From Zestomonas carbonaria (lineage in GTDB: Bacteria > Pseudomonadota > Gammaproteobacteria > Pseudomonadales > Pseudomonadaceae), in assembly GCF_904061905.1 (NCBI RefSeq), contig NZ_CAJFCI010000086.1:1-64000 (forward strand): a DNA stretch of 64,000 nt, written 5' to 3'. Of this stretch, positions 10,086 to 21,104 are shown piece after piece. A program made the position numbers and the translations under genes. The first letter of the stretch is position 1. Each line of letters opens with the position of its first letter. The notes under the pieces are model-generated. The model was not told the DNA's origin, made no database searches, and saw only the letters and a program-made list of their open reading frames with translations.

Positions 10086-10114
10086 CTTGAAAATGCCCGC
10101 ATTTGCCTTCATCT
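10086..10114 (+). promoter_or_regulatory. Candidate sigma-32 promoter for clpX
   Basis: CTTGAAA (10086-10092) is a perfect heat-shock -35 element. CTTCATCT (10107-10114) matches 6 of 8 positions of CCCCATnT, with a 14-bp spacer. It lies 33 bp before the clpX start, so clpX can be expressed apart from clpP. Confidence 0.6.
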
Positions 10115-10147
10115 TGTGTTTCAAGCCTACCGGATTGGATTGATCGA

Positions 10148-11428
10148 ATGACTGATACCCGCAACGGCGAGGATAACGGCAAGCTGCTCTATTGTTCCTT
10201 CTGCGGCAAAAGCCAGCACGAAGTGCGCAAGTTGATTGCCGGCCCCTCGGTCTTTATCTGCGACGAGTGCGTCGACCTGTGCAACGACATCATCCGCGAG
10301 GAGGTGCAGGAAGCCCAGGCCGAAAGCAATGCGCACAAACTTCCAGCGCCCAAGGAAATCAGCAGCATCCTCGATCAATATGTCATCGGTCAGGAGCGTG
10401 CGAAGAAGATTCTGGCGGTAGCGGTGTACAACCACTACAAGCGCCTGAACCAGCGTGACAAGAAGGACGACGTCGAGCTGGGCAAGAGCAACATCCTGCT
10501 GATCGGCCCCACCGGGTCGGGCAAGACGTTGCTCGCCGAGACCCTGGCGCGCCTGCTCAACGTACCGTTCACCATCGCCGATGCGACGACCCTGACCGAG
10601 GCGGGTTATGTCGGCGAGGACGTCGAGAACATCATCCAGAAGCTGTTGCAGAAGTGCGATTACGATGTGGAGAAGGCCCAGATGGGCATCGTCTACATCG
10701 ACGAGATCGATAAGATCTCGCGCAAATCGGACAATCCTTCCATCACCCGCGACGTCTCCGGCGAAGGCGTGCAGCAGGCGCTGCTGAAGCTGATCGAGGG
10801 CACCGTGGCGTCCGTGCCGCCGCAGGGTGGCCGCAAGCATCCGCAACAGGAGTTCCTGCAGGTCGATACCCGCAACATCCTGTTCATTTGCGGCGGGGCG
10901 TTCTCGGGGTTGGAGAAGGTCATCCAGAACCGTTCCAGCAAGGGCGGCATCGGCTTCAATGCCGAGGTTCGCAGCCCTGACCTAGGCAAGAAGGTCGGCG
11001 AGTCGCTGCGCCAGGTGGAACCGGACGATCTGGTCAAGTTCGGCCTGATTCCCGAGTTCGTCGGTCGCCTGCCGGTCATCGCCACCCTGGACGAGCTGGA
11101 CGAGGCTGCCCTGGTGCAGATCCTCACCGAGCCGAAGAACGCGCTGACCAAGCAATACGCCAAGCTCTTCGAGATGGAGGGCGTGGACCTGGAGTTCCGC
11201 GTGGACGCCCTGCGTGCGGTGGCCAAGCGCGCTCTGGAGCGCAAGACCGGCGCGCGCGGCTTGCGCTCGATCCTGGAAGGCGTACTGCTCGACACCATGT
11301 ACGACATCCCGTCGCAAAGCGATGTCAGCAAGGTCGTCATCGACGAAAGCGTGATCGCCGGCACCTCGAAGCCGCTGTTGATCTACGAAAACAGCGAGCA
11401 GCCCGCCAAGGCGGCTCCCGAGGCCTGA
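10148..11428 (+). CDS. clpX: Clp protease ATPase/unfoldase ClpX
   Basis: A 426-residue AAA+ unfoldase that recognises tagged substrates and feeds them to ClpP. The N-terminal zinc-binding domain has C16-x2-C19 and C38-x2-C41. Walker A is GPTGSGKT (120-127), Walker B VYIDEIDK, and the arginine-finger and sensor-2 (GARGLRS) regions follow. The start MTDTRNG at 10148 gives the normal N-terminus before the zinc finger; the open frame extends to 10103 without support. It ends at a strong terminator. Confidence 0.98.
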   Translation: MTDTRNGEDNGKLLYCSFCGKSQHEVRKLIAGPSVFICDECVDLCNDIIREEVQEAQAESNAHKLPAPKEISSILDQYVIGQERAKKILAVAVYNHYKRLNQRDKKDDVELGKSNILLIGPTGSGKTLLAETLARLLNVPFTIADATTLTEAGYVGEDVENIIQKLLQKCDYDVEKAQMGIVYIDEIDKISRKSDNPSITRDVSGEGVQQALLKLIEGTVASVPPQGGRKHPQQEFLQVDTRNILFICGGAFSGLEKVIQNRSSKGGIGFNAEVRSPDLGKKVGESLRQVEPDDLVKFGLIPEFVGRLPVIATLDELDEAALVQILTEPKNALTKQYAKLFEMEGVDLEFRVDALRAVAKRALERKTGARGLRSILEGVLLDTMYDIPSQSDVSKVVIDESVIAGTSKPLLIYENSEQPAKAAPEA

Positions 11429-11448
11429 TCGGTCTTTCGTTCGACCAT

Positions 11449-11475
11449 GAAAGGGGCCCATGCGGCCCCTTTTCA
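11449..11475 (+). terminator. Terminator after clpX
   Basis: GAAAGGGGCC pairs with GGCCCCTTTTC around a 5-nt loop, followed by a T-containing tail, 20 bp after the clpX stop. Confidence 0.85.
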
Positions 11476-11490
11476 TTTCCTTCCGCAATG

Positions 11491-11519
11491 CTTGTTTTTT
11501 CCTCCCCCTGCCTCCATCT
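11491..11519 (+). promoter_or_regulatory. Candidate sigma-32 promoter for lon
   Basis: CTTGTTT (11491-11497) and CTCCATCT (11512-11519) with a 14-bp spacer, the same as at clpX. The -10 matches CCCCATnT at 7 of 8 positions; the -35 is weaker. It is 59 bp before the lon start. Lon is a classic heat-shock gene. Confidence 0.55.
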
Positions 11520-11578
11520 TAGGGGCAAGGGCATTGCCCATCCTTCCACGGCCGAATGGCCGCCGTAGAGCCGAAATC

Positions 11579-13975
<2,397 letters not shown>

Positions 13976-13988
13976 CCGAGGGGCTTCC

Positions 13989-14018
13989 TTGACACATTTT
14001 TAAAGCCCTTGATATAAA
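13989..14018 (+). promoter_or_regulatory. Promoter of hupB
   Basis: TTGACA (13989-13994) and TATAAA (14013-14018) with an 18-bp spacer, about 95 bp before the hupB start. A strong sigma-70-type match, consistent with the high expression of HU. Confidence 0.7.
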
Positions 14019-14111
14019 GCGGCTCTTATTGTGTCGGCAGGCCATTCGGCGCCCGCTTTGCTTACACCAAAAATTAAGAAACAAACTCAACAGGAATAAG
14101 GGGACTTAAGA

Positions 14112-14384
14112 GTGAACAAGTCGGAACTGATTGATGCTATCGCTGCATCCGCTGATATCCCGAAAGCTGTCGCTGGCCGTGCGCTGGATGCAGTGATCGA
14201 ATCCGTTACTGGCGCTCTGAAGGCTGGTGACTCTGTCGTACTGGTTGGCTTTGGCACCTTCGCTGTCAAAGAGCGCGCTGCCCGCACTGGCCGCAACCCG
14301 CAGACTGGCAAGCCGATCAACATCGCTGCTGCCAAGATCCCTGGCTTCAAAGCTGGTAAAGCCCTGAAAGACGCTGTCAACTAA
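14112..14384 (+). CDS. hupB: DNA-binding protein HU-beta
   Basis: A 90-residue nucleoid protein of the HU/IHF family. It starts with GTG behind an AAGGGGA ribosome site. It shows the dimerisation helices, the GFGTFAVKERAARTGRNPQTGK beta-arm segment with the proline that intercalates in DNA (in NPQTGKPI), and the usual C-terminal helix. It has its own promoter and is followed by a structured RNA segment and terminator. Confidence 0.97.
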   Translation: MNKSELIDAIAASADIPKAVAGRALDAVIESVTGALKAGDSVVLVGFGTFAVKERAARTGRNPQTGKPINIAAAKIPGFKAGKALKDAVN

Positions 14385-14400
14385 GCGCTCTTCGGGCCTT

Positions 14401-14530
14401 GCCCTACCAGGCCTCGTCCTGGGCATGGAGCGGTAACCGGTCGGTCAACCGACAGCCCTGAGTAGCGTTAGCGCGCGGCTCGACCGCTCCAGCAGTAAAT
14501 CGAAGGCGCATCCTCGGATGCGCCTTTCTT
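14401..14530 (+). ncRNA. Candidate structured 3' UTR or small RNA after hupB
   Basis: The 130 nt after hupB can fold into several stems. CCAGG/CCTGG lies at 14407-14422. An outer 8-bp perfect stem GGAGCGGT (14427-14434)/ACCGCTCC (14483-14490) encloses GTCGG-TCAA-CCGAC (14440-14453) and GCG-TTAG-CGC (14465-14474). The segment ends in a strong terminator. No promoter is obvious inside it, so it may be a processed 3' end of hupB mRNA. Confidence 0.4.
14503..14530 (+). terminator. Terminator after hupB
   Basis: AAGGCGCATC pairs with GATGCGCCTT around the loop CTCG and is followed by TCTT. It lies 118 bp after hupB and 62 bp before ppiD. Confidence 0.85.
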
Positions 14531-14592
14531 ATATTTGGTCTACCTACACTCCGCGGCTGTGTTGTTCGGTTCAGCCGTTTTCGGGGGCAAGC

Positions 14593-16467
14593 ATGCTGCA
14601 GAACATCAGGGATAATTCACAAGGCTGGATCGCCAAGACCATTATCGGTGTCATCGTCGTCCTGATGGCGTTGACCGGCTTCGATGCGATCGTCAACACG
14701 ATGAACCAGGACCAGGTCGCGGCCGAGGTCAATGGCGACGAAATCACCCGGAACGAGCTGAGCCAGGCCGTGGACTTGCAGCGCCGCCAGTTGATCCAGC
14801 GCCTGGGCAAGGATTTCGATGCCTCTCGACTCGACGACAACCTGCTGCGCGAGGCAGCGCTGAAGGGGCTGATCGAGCGGAGATTGCTGCTGCAAAGCGC
14901 CAATGACGCGAATTTCGTGTTCTCGCAGGCATTGCTCGACCAGGTGATCCTGCAAACGCCCGAGTTCCAGATCGATGGCAAGTTCAATGCGGACCTGTTC
15001 GACCAGGTCATCCGCCAGATGGGTTACACCCGCCTGCAATTCCGCCAGATGCTCGAGCAGGAAATGCTGATCGGCCAGCTTCGGGCAGGCATTTCCGGCA
15101 GCGGTTTCGTGACCGACGAGGAAGTCCAGGCATTCGCCCGGCTCGAGCGGCAGACCCGCGACTTCGCCAGCCTCACCATCGAGGCCGACAAGGCCAAGGT
15201 CGAGGTTTCCGACGATGAGGCCAAGGGCTATTACGAGGAGCACGCCGCCCAGTACATGAGCCCCGAGCAGGTGGTCGTGGAGTACATCGAGCTGAAGAAG
15301 GATGCCTTCTTCGACAAGGTCACCGTCAATGACGAGGAGCTGCAGGCGCTCTATCAGCGGGAGATATCCAATCTGGCCGAGCAGCGCGATGCCGCGCACA
15401 TCCTCATCGAGGTGAACGACAAGGTCGACGAGGCGCAGGCCAAGGCCAGGATCGAGGAGATTCGCAAGCAACTCGATGAAGGGAAGGATTTCGCGGCTCT
15501 GGCCAAGGAGTTCTCCGAAGACCCGGGCTCGGCCGATAACGGCGGCGAGCTGGGTTATGCCGGGCCGGGCGTCTACGATCCGGAGTTCGAGGAAGTCCTG
15601 TACGCGCTGAAGGACGGCGAGATTTCCCAGCCAGTCCGCTCGCCCTACGGCTGGCACCTGATCAAGCTGCTGGGCGTGCAGGCTCCCGAGGTGCCCAGCT
15701 TCGACAGCCTGAAAGAGAAACTGGTGCGCGAGCTCAAGACCCAGCAGGTCGAGCAGCGTTTCGTCGAGGCGACCAAGGCGCTCGAGGATGCGGCCTTCGA
15801 AGCTTCCGACCTGGCGCAGCCCGCACAGGATCTCGGCCTGCAGGTCCAGACCACCGCACCCTTCGGACGTGAAGGTGGCGAGGGGCTGACCGCCAATAGC
15901 CAGGTCATCCAGGCGGCCTACAGCCCCGAGGTGCTGGAGGAGGGGGCCAACAGCAGCGCCCTGGAGCTGGACCCTGATACCGTCGTGGTGCTGCGCGTGA
16001 AGGAGCACAAGAAGCCGGAACAGCTTCCATTCGATCAGGTGGCCGCGACCATTCGCGAGCATCTGACCGAAGAACGGGCCGCTGAGCAGGCCAGGACCGA
16101 AGGCGAGGCGCTGCTGGCCGGCCTGCGCGAGGGCAAGACTCCGGTCGCTCTGGCGGAGGACGGGCAGACCTGGCATCAGGTGGAAGCCGCGACCCGCAGT
16201 CAGGACGGCGTCGAGCCGGTGCTCCTGCAGGCGCTGTTCCGCATGCCCAGGCCGCAGGCCGATGGCAAGCCGACTTTCACCGGCGTGACCCTCGCCAACG
16301 GCGATTATGTGATCCTGCAACTGAAAGGCGTCAGCGAGCCCGAAGGTGAGCTGGCGGCGGACGAGCGGGACATGTATCGGCAGTTCCTGGCTTCGCGCAG
16401 CGGCCAGCAGGACTTCTCCGCTTTCCGCAATGCGCTGGAGCGCCAGGCGAAGATCGAGCGACGCTGA
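14593..16467 (+). CDS. ppiD: Periplasmic folding chaperone/peptidyl-prolyl isomerase PpiD
   Basis: A 624-residue SurA/PpiD-type protein anchored in the inner membrane by one N-terminal helix (about residues 12-35, AKTIIGVIVVLMALTGF) with the rest in the periplasm. An N-terminal SurA-like chaperone region is followed by a parvulin domain (about 270-360, with AAHILIEVND, FAALAKEFSEDPGSA and PVRSPYGWHLIKL) and a C-terminal chaperone part. It assists proteins leaving the Sec translocon. The start MLQNIRDNSQGW is the family N-terminus. It converges on fabI across a shared terminator. Confidence 0.95.
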   Translation: MLQNIRDNSQGWIAKTIIGVIVVLMALTGFDAIVNTMNQDQVAAEVNGDEITRNELSQAVDLQRRQLIQRLGKDFDASRLDDNLLREAALKGLIERRLLLQSANDANFVFSQALLDQVILQTPEFQIDGKFNADLFDQVIRQMGYTRLQFRQMLEQEMLIGQLRAGISGSGFVTDEEVQAFARLERQTRDFASLTIEADKAKVEVSDDEAKGYYEEHAAQYMSPEQVVVEYIELKKDAFFDKVTVNDEELQALYQREISNLAEQRDAAHILIEVNDKVDEAQAKARIEEIRKQLDEGKDFAALAKEFSEDPGSADNGGELGYAGPGVYDPEFEEVLYALKDGEISQPVRSPYGWHLIKLLGVQAPEVPSFDSLKEKLVRELKTQQVEQRFVEATKALEDAAFEASDLAQPAQDLGLQVQTTAPFGREGGEGLTANSQVIQAAYSPEVLEEGANSSALELDPDTVVVLRVKEHKKPEQLPFDQVAATIREHLTEERAAEQARTEGEALLAGLREGKTPVALAEDGQTWHQVEAATRSQDGVEPVLLQALFRMPRPQADGKPTFTGVTLANGDYVILQLKGVSEPEGELAADERDMYRQFLASRSGQQDFSAFRNALERQAKIERR

Positions 16468-16509
16468 TAGTCGTGGGGCGGCCTTGGCCGCTCCACAGTC
16501 GTCTCCGAG

Positions 16510-16546
16510 AAACAAGAAAGGCCGCATCAGCGGCCTTTCTTGTTTT
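16510..16546. terminator. Bidirectional terminator between ppiD and fabI
   Basis: A long perfect hairpin, arms AACAAGAAAGGCCGC and GCGGCCTTTCTTGTT with a 4-nt loop, flanked by A and T runs. Confidence 0.9.
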
Positions 16547-16557
16547 CCTGGCGAGGT

Positions 16558-17355
16558 TTATTCCTCGTTGAGCGAGCCCATCGCGGTGGTGTTGAAGCCG
16601 CCGTCGACGTACATGATCTCGCCGCTGACTCCCGAGGCCAGGTCGGAGCACAGGAAGGCGGCGGCGTTGCCGACTTCCTCGATGGTCACGTTGCGACGCA
16701 GCGGGGTCTGGGCTTCGTTGGCGGCGAGCATCTTGCGGAAGCTCTTGATGCCGGAGGCGGCCAGGGTGCGGATCGGGCCGGCGGAGACGGCGTTGACGCG
16801 GGTGCCTTCCGGGCCGAGGCTGCCGGCCAGGTAGCGCACGCCGGCTTCCAGGCTGGCCTTGGCCATGCCCATGACGTTGTAGTTCGGCATGGTGCGCTCG
16901 GCGCCCAGGTAGGAGAGGGTCAGCAGGCTGCCGTTGCGGCCTTTCATCATCTCGCGACCGGCCTTGGCCAGGGCGACGAAGCTGTAGGCGCTGATGTCGT
17001 GGGCGATGCGGAAGCCTTCACGGGTGGTGACTTCGGTGAAGTCGCCATCCAGTTGGTCGCCGGGAGCGAAGCCCACCGAGTGGACGATGCAGTCCAGGCC
17101 GTCCCACTTCTTGCCCAGTTCCTCGAACACCTTGGCGATGTCCTCGTCGCTGGCGACGTCGCAGGGGAAGCACAGGTCGGCGCTGGAACCCCAGCCCGCG
17201 GCGAACTCCTCGACGCGGCCCTTGAGCTTGTCGTTCTGGTAGGTGAAGGCAAGCTGTGCGCCCTCGCGATGCATGGCGGCGGCGATGCCGGATGCGATGG
17301 ACAGTTTACTGGCGACACCTACGATCAGGACGCGCTTACCGGCGAGAAAACCCAT
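16558..17355 (-). CDS. fabI: NADH-dependent enoyl-ACP reductase FabI
   Basis: A 265-residue short-chain dehydrogenase fold enzyme. It carries out the last reduction of the fatty-acid elongation cycle and is the classic triclosan target. The catalytic residues Y149, Y159 and K166 lie in SYLGAERTMPNYNVMGMAK, with the same spacing as in E. coli FabI. The N-terminal nucleotide site is GKRVLIVGVASKLSIASGI. It lies 18 bp after the stop-proximal end of the Yej operon and may be cotranscribed with it or read from its own promoter. Confidence 0.97.
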   Translation of the reverse strand: MGFLAGKRVLIVGVASKLSIASGIAAAMHREGAQLAFTYQNDKLKGRVEEFAAGWGSSADLCFPCDVASDEDIAKVFEELGKKWDGLDCIVHSVGFAPGDQLDGDFTEVTTREGFRIAHDISAYSFVALAKAGREMMKGRNGSLLTLSYLGAERTMPNYNVMGMAKASLEAGVRYLAGSLGPEGTRVNAVSAGPIRTLAASGIKSFRKMLAANEAQTPLRRNVTIEEVGNAAAFLCSDLASGVSGEIMYVDGGFNTTAMGSLNEE

Positions 17356-17373
17356 GTCTTCTTCCTCTTCTGG

Positions 17374-18981
17374 TTAATCGACAGCGGCGGGGGCCAAGAA
17401 GGCAGCCTCCAGCAGCTGCTGGGTGTAAGGGTGTTGCGGGTCGGAGAAGATGTCCTCCGCCGACCCCTGTTCGACGACCTGACCGTGCCTGACCACCATC
17501 AACTGGTGGCTGAGAGCCTTGACCACCGCCAGATCATGGCTGATGAACAGGTAGGTCAGGTTGTACTTGGCCTGCAACGAGCGCAGCAATTCCACCACCT
17601 GGCGCTGAACCGTCCGGTCGAGCGCGGAAGTCGGCTCGTCCAGCAGGATCAGCTCCGGTTTCAGGACCAAGGCCCGGGCAATGGCGATACGCTGCCGTTG
17701 CCCGCCGGAAAACTCGTGGGGGTAGCGGTGCCGGGTTTCCGGGTCCAGGCCCACCTCCAGGAGTGCGTCGATGATTGCTTGTTCCTGCTCCGCCTCGCTC
17801 CCGATCCGATGGATGTTCAGGCCTTCGCCGACGATCTGCCCGACCGACATGCGCGGACTGAGACTGCCGTACGGGTCCTGGAACACCACCTGCATCTGCC
17901 GGCGCAGCGGACGTACTTCGCGCTGCGAGAGACCATTCAGCGCCTGGCCCTGAAAGCGGATGGAACCCCGGCTGCCGAGCAGTCGCAGGATCGCCAGGCC
18001 CAGTGTGGATTTACCGGAGCCGCTCTCGCCGACGATGCCGAGGGTCTGTCCCTTGGGCAGGCTGAAGCGGATGCCGTCCACGGCTTTCACGTAGTCGACG
18101 GTGCGACGCAGCAGCCCTTTCTTGATCGGGAACCACACGCGCAGGTCGTCGACTTCCAGCAGCGGCGGGCCGACCGGGTTGTGCGCCGGTTCGCCGCTGG
18201 GCTCGGCACCGAGCAGTTCCCGGGTATAGGGATGCTGCGGCGCATGGAACAATTCTTCACACGACGCTTGTTCGACGACCCGACCGCGCTGCATGACACA
18301 TACTCGGCTGGCAATTCTTCGTACCAGGTTGAGGTCGTGGCTGATCAGTAGCAGCGCCATGCCCAGGCGTTGCTGGAGGTCCTTGAGCAATTCGAGGATT
18401 TTGAGCTGGACGGTGACGTCCAGGGCGGTGGTCGGTTCGTCGGCGATCAGCAGCTCGGGTTCGTTGGCCAGGGCCATGGCGATCATCACCCGTTGCCGCT
18501 GGCCGCCGGACAGTTCGTGGGGAAAGGCCTTGAGACGCTTGCGCGGCTCGGGGATGCCGACCATCTCCAGCAGTTCCAGGGTGCGCGCGGTGGCCGCCTT
18601 GCCGGTCAGGCCCTTGTGCAGGGCGAGGATCTCGTTGATCTGCTTCTCGATGCTGTGCAGTGGGTTCAACGAGGTCATCGGCTCCTGGAAGACCATGGCG
18701 ATGCGGTTGCCGCGAATGGAGCGCAGCTTGGCGTCGGGGAGGGTGAGCAGATCCTGGCCGCCGTAGCGGATGCTGCCGACGGGATGGCGGGCCAGCGGGT
18801 AGGGCAGCAGGCGCAGGATCGAGTGGGCGGTCACCGATTTGCCCGAACCGCTTTCGCCCACCAGTGCCAGGGTCTCGCCGCGGCGGATGTCGAAGCTGAC
18901 GCCCTCGACCACGCGCTGGGCCTGGTCGCCGGCGACGAATTCCACGGCGAGATCGCGTACTTCGATGAGGTTCTCGGTCAT
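17374..18981 (-). CDS. yejF: Peptide ABC transporter, fused dual ATPase (YejF type)
   Basis: A 535-residue protein with two complete ABC ATPase domains. The N-terminal one has Walker A GESGSGKS near 42-49 and signature LSGGQRQRV. The C-terminal one has GESGSGKS near 320 and FSGGQRQRI. Both carry oligopeptide-type C-terminal extensions. It energises import through YejB/YejE. The start MTENLIEVRDL at 18981 is preferred; it leaves a 4-bp gap to yejE. In enteric bacteria this importer takes up microcin C and antimicrobial peptides; the substrate here is unproven. Confidence 0.93.
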   Translation of the reverse strand: MTENLIEVRDLAVEFVAGDQAQRVVEGVSFDIRRGETLALVGESGSGKSVTAHSILRLLPYPLARHPVGSIRYGGQDLLTLPDAKLRSIRGNRIAMVFQEPMTSLNPLHSIEKQINEILALHKGLTGKAATARTLELLEMVGIPEPRKRLKAFPHELSGGQRQRVMIAMALANEPELLIADEPTTALDVTVQLKILELLKDLQQRLGMALLLISHDLNLVRRIASRVCVMQRGRVVEQASCEELFHAPQHPYTRELLGAEPSGEPAHNPVGPPLLEVDDLRVWFPIKKGLLRRTVDYVKAVDGIRFSLPKGQTLGIVGESGSGKSTLGLAILRLLGSRGSIRFQGQALNGLSQREVRPLRRQMQVVFQDPYGSLSPRMSVGQIVGEGLNIHRIGSEAEQEQAIIDALLEVGLDPETRHRYPHEFSGGQRQRIAIARALVLKPELILLDEPTSALDRTVQRQVVELLRSLQAKYNLTYLFISHDLAVVKALSHQLMVVRHGQVVEQGSAEDIFSDPQHPYTQQLLEAAFLAPAAVD

Positions 18982-18985
18982 GGCG

Positions 18986-20017
18986 TCATTTCCTCGGGTC
19001 GAAGGCATCGCGCGCGGCCTCGCCGATGAACACCAGCAGGCTGAGCATGACGCCAAGGACCAGGAACGCGGTGATTCCCAGCCAGGGCGCCTGGCGGTTG
19101 GACTTGGCCTGGGCGACCAGCTCGCCCAGCGACGGAGAGCCGGGCGGCAGGCCGAAGCCGAGGAAGTCCAGGGCGGTGAGGGTGCCGATCGCCCCGGTTA
19201 GGATGAACGGCATGAAGGTCATGGTCGAGATCATCGCGTTGGGCAGGATGTGGCGGAACATGATGGCGCCGTTCTGCATGCCCAGCGCGCGGGCCGCACG
19301 CACGTACTCGAGGTTGCGCCCGCGCAGGAACTCGGCGCGCACCACGTCCACCAGGCTCATCCAGGAGAACAGCAGCATGATGCCGAGCAGCCACCAGAAG
19401 TTGGGTTGCACGAAGCTGGCCAGGATGATCAGCAGGTAGAGCACCGGCAGGCCGGACCAGACCTCGAGAAAGCGCTGGCCGAACAGGTCGACCCAGCCGC
19501 CGTAGAAGCCTTGCAGGGCGCCGGCGATCACGCCGATCAGCGAACTGAGCAGGGTCAGCACCAGGGCGAACAGCACCGAGATACGGAAGCCGTAGATCAC
19601 CCTCGCCAGCACGTCGCGGCCCTGGTCGTCGGTGCCCAGCCAGTTTTCGGTGGAGGGCGGCGAGGGGGCGGGTACGGTGAGCTCGTAGTTGATGGTCGAG
19701 TAGTTGTATGGGATCGGTGGCCAGAGCATCCAGCCGTCTTTCTCGGCGATCAGCTCCTCCATGTAGGGGCTTTTGTAGTTGGCCTCCAGGGGGAACTCGC
19801 CGCCGAAGGTGGTTTCCGGATAGCGCTTGAATACCGGGAAGTACCATTCGCCGTCGTAGCGCACCGCCAGCGGCTTGTCGTTGGCGACCAGCTCGGCGCC
19901 GAGGCTGAGGCCGAACAGTGCGAGGAACAGCCACAGCGACCACCAGCCGCGCTTGTGCGCCTTGAAGCGTTCGAAGCGGCGGCGGTTGAGTGGCGATAGC
20001 TTGAGTGCGAAGCCCAT
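18986..20017 (-). CDS. yejE: Peptide ABC transporter permease (YejE type)
   Basis: A 343-residue inner-membrane permease. An N-terminal membrane helix (WWSLWLFLALFGLSLGAEL) is followed by a periplasmic stretch of about 100 residues, and then the binding-protein-dependent transport core with its EAA loop (RAARALGMQNGAIMFRHILPN). The long insert after the first helix is typical of YejE. It is spaced 1 bp from yejB and 4 bp from yejF. Confidence 0.93.
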   Translation of the reverse strand: MGFALKLSPLNRRRFERFKAHKRGWWSLWLFLALFGLSLGAELVANDKPLAVRYDGEWYFPVFKRYPETTFGGEFPLEANYKSPYMEELIAEKDGWMLWPPIPYNYSTINYELTVPAPSPPSTENWLGTDDQGRDVLARVIYGFRISVLFALVLTLLSSLIGVIAGALQGFYGGWVDLFGQRFLEVWSGLPVLYLLIILASFVQPNFWWLLGIMLLFSWMSLVDVVRAEFLRGRNLEYVRAARALGMQNGAIMFRHILPNAMISTMTFMPFILTGAIGTLTALDFLGFGLPPGSPSLGELVAQAKSNRQAPWLGITAFLVLGVMLSLLVFIGEAARDAFDPRK

Positions 20018-20018
20018 C

Positions 20019-21104
20019 TCAGCCCTCCCGGCTTTCGAAGTCGATGCGCGGATCGACCAGGGTGTAGGTGATGTCGCCGATCAACTTCACCAGCAGTCCG
20101 ACTAGGGTGAAGATGAACAGGGTGCCGAATACCACCGGGTAGTCGCGGTTGATCGCTGCCTCGAAGCTCATCAGCCCCAGCCCGTCGAGGGAGAAGATCA
20201 CCTCGATGAGCAGCGAGCCGGTGAAGAAGATGCCGATGAAGGCCGCCGGGAAGCCGGCGATGATGATCAGCATGGCGTTGCGGAACACGTGGCCGTAGAG
20301 CACGCGCCGCTCGGTCAGGCCCTTGGCGCGGGCGGTGACCACGTATTGCTTGTTGATCTCGTCGAGGAAGCTGTTCTTGGTCAGCAGGGTGAGGGTGGCG
20401 AAGTTGCCGATCACCAGCGCGGTGACCGGCAGGGTCAGGTGCCAGAAGTAGTCGAGGATCTTGCCGCCCAGGCTCAGCTCGTCGAAGTTGTTCGAGGTCA
20501 GGCCGCGCAGCGGGAACCAGTCCCAGTAGCTGCCGCCGGCGAACAGCACGATCAGCAGGATGGCGAACAGGAAGGCGGGGATCGCGTAGCCGACGATGAT
20601 CGCCGTGCTGGTCCACAGGTCGAAGGTGCTGCCGTGGCGGGTGGCCTTGGCGATCCCCAGGGGGATGGACACCAGATACATGATCAGGGTGCTCCACAGG
20701 CCCAGGGAGATGGACACCGGCATCTTCTCGACGATCAGGTCGGTGACCTTGGCGTCGCGGAAGAAGCTGCTGCCGAAGTCGAGGCGCAGGTAGTTCTTCA
20801 GCATTATCCAGAAGCGTTCGGGCGCCGGCTTGTCGAAGCCGTACATGCGCTCGATCTCCTTGACCAGCTCGGGGTCGAGACCCTGGGCGCCCCGGTAGTT
20901 GGAACCGGCCACCGAAACTTCGCCGCCGCCGCCGGAAATCCGTCCGGTGGCGCCGCCGGCGGCCGAGTCGAAGCCTTCCAGCTTGGCGATCATTTGCTCG
21001 ACCGGGCCGCCGGGCGCGGCCTGGATGATGATGAAGTTGATCAGCAGGATGCCGAACAGGGTAGGGATGATCAGCAGCAGTCGCCGCAGGATATAGGCCA
21101 GCAT
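20019..21104 (-). CDS. yejB: Peptide ABC transporter permease (YejB type)
   Basis: A 361-residue inner-membrane permease starting MLAYILRRLLLIIPTLFGI, the DppB/OppB-type N-terminus. The EAA loop is VTARAKGLTERRVLYGHVFRN. A Gly/Ala-rich periplasmic insert (AAGGATGRISGGGGEVS) follows the first helix, as in YejB proteins. It is the middle gene of a tightly packed operon. Confidence 0.93.
   Translation of the reverse strand: MLAYILRRLLLIIPTLFGILLINFIIIQAAPGGPVEQMIAKLEGFDSAAGGATGRISGGGGEVSVAGSNYRGAQGLDPELVKEIERMYGFDKPAPERFWIMLKNYLRLDFGSSFFRDAKVTDLIVEKMPVSISLGLWSTLIMYLVSIPLGIAKATRHGSTFDLWTSTAIIVGYAIPAFLFAILLIVLFAGGSYWDWFPLRGLTSNNFDELSLGGKILDYFWHLTLPVTALVIGNFATLTLLTKNSFLDEINKQYVVTARAKGLTERRVLYGHVFRNAMLIIIAGFPAAFIGIFFTGSLLIEVIFSLDGLGLMSFEAAINRDYPVVFGTLFIFTLVGLLVKLIGDITYTLVDPRIDFESREG

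Noticed and set aside
14427..14490. Possible tRNA-like fold after hupB (GGAGCGG/CCGCTCC acceptor, T8-A9)
   Set aside because: No valid D-arm, anticodon arm or T-arm can be drawn in the 64 nt, and the 3' end is AGCA, not CCA. Kept only as a structured RNA candidate.
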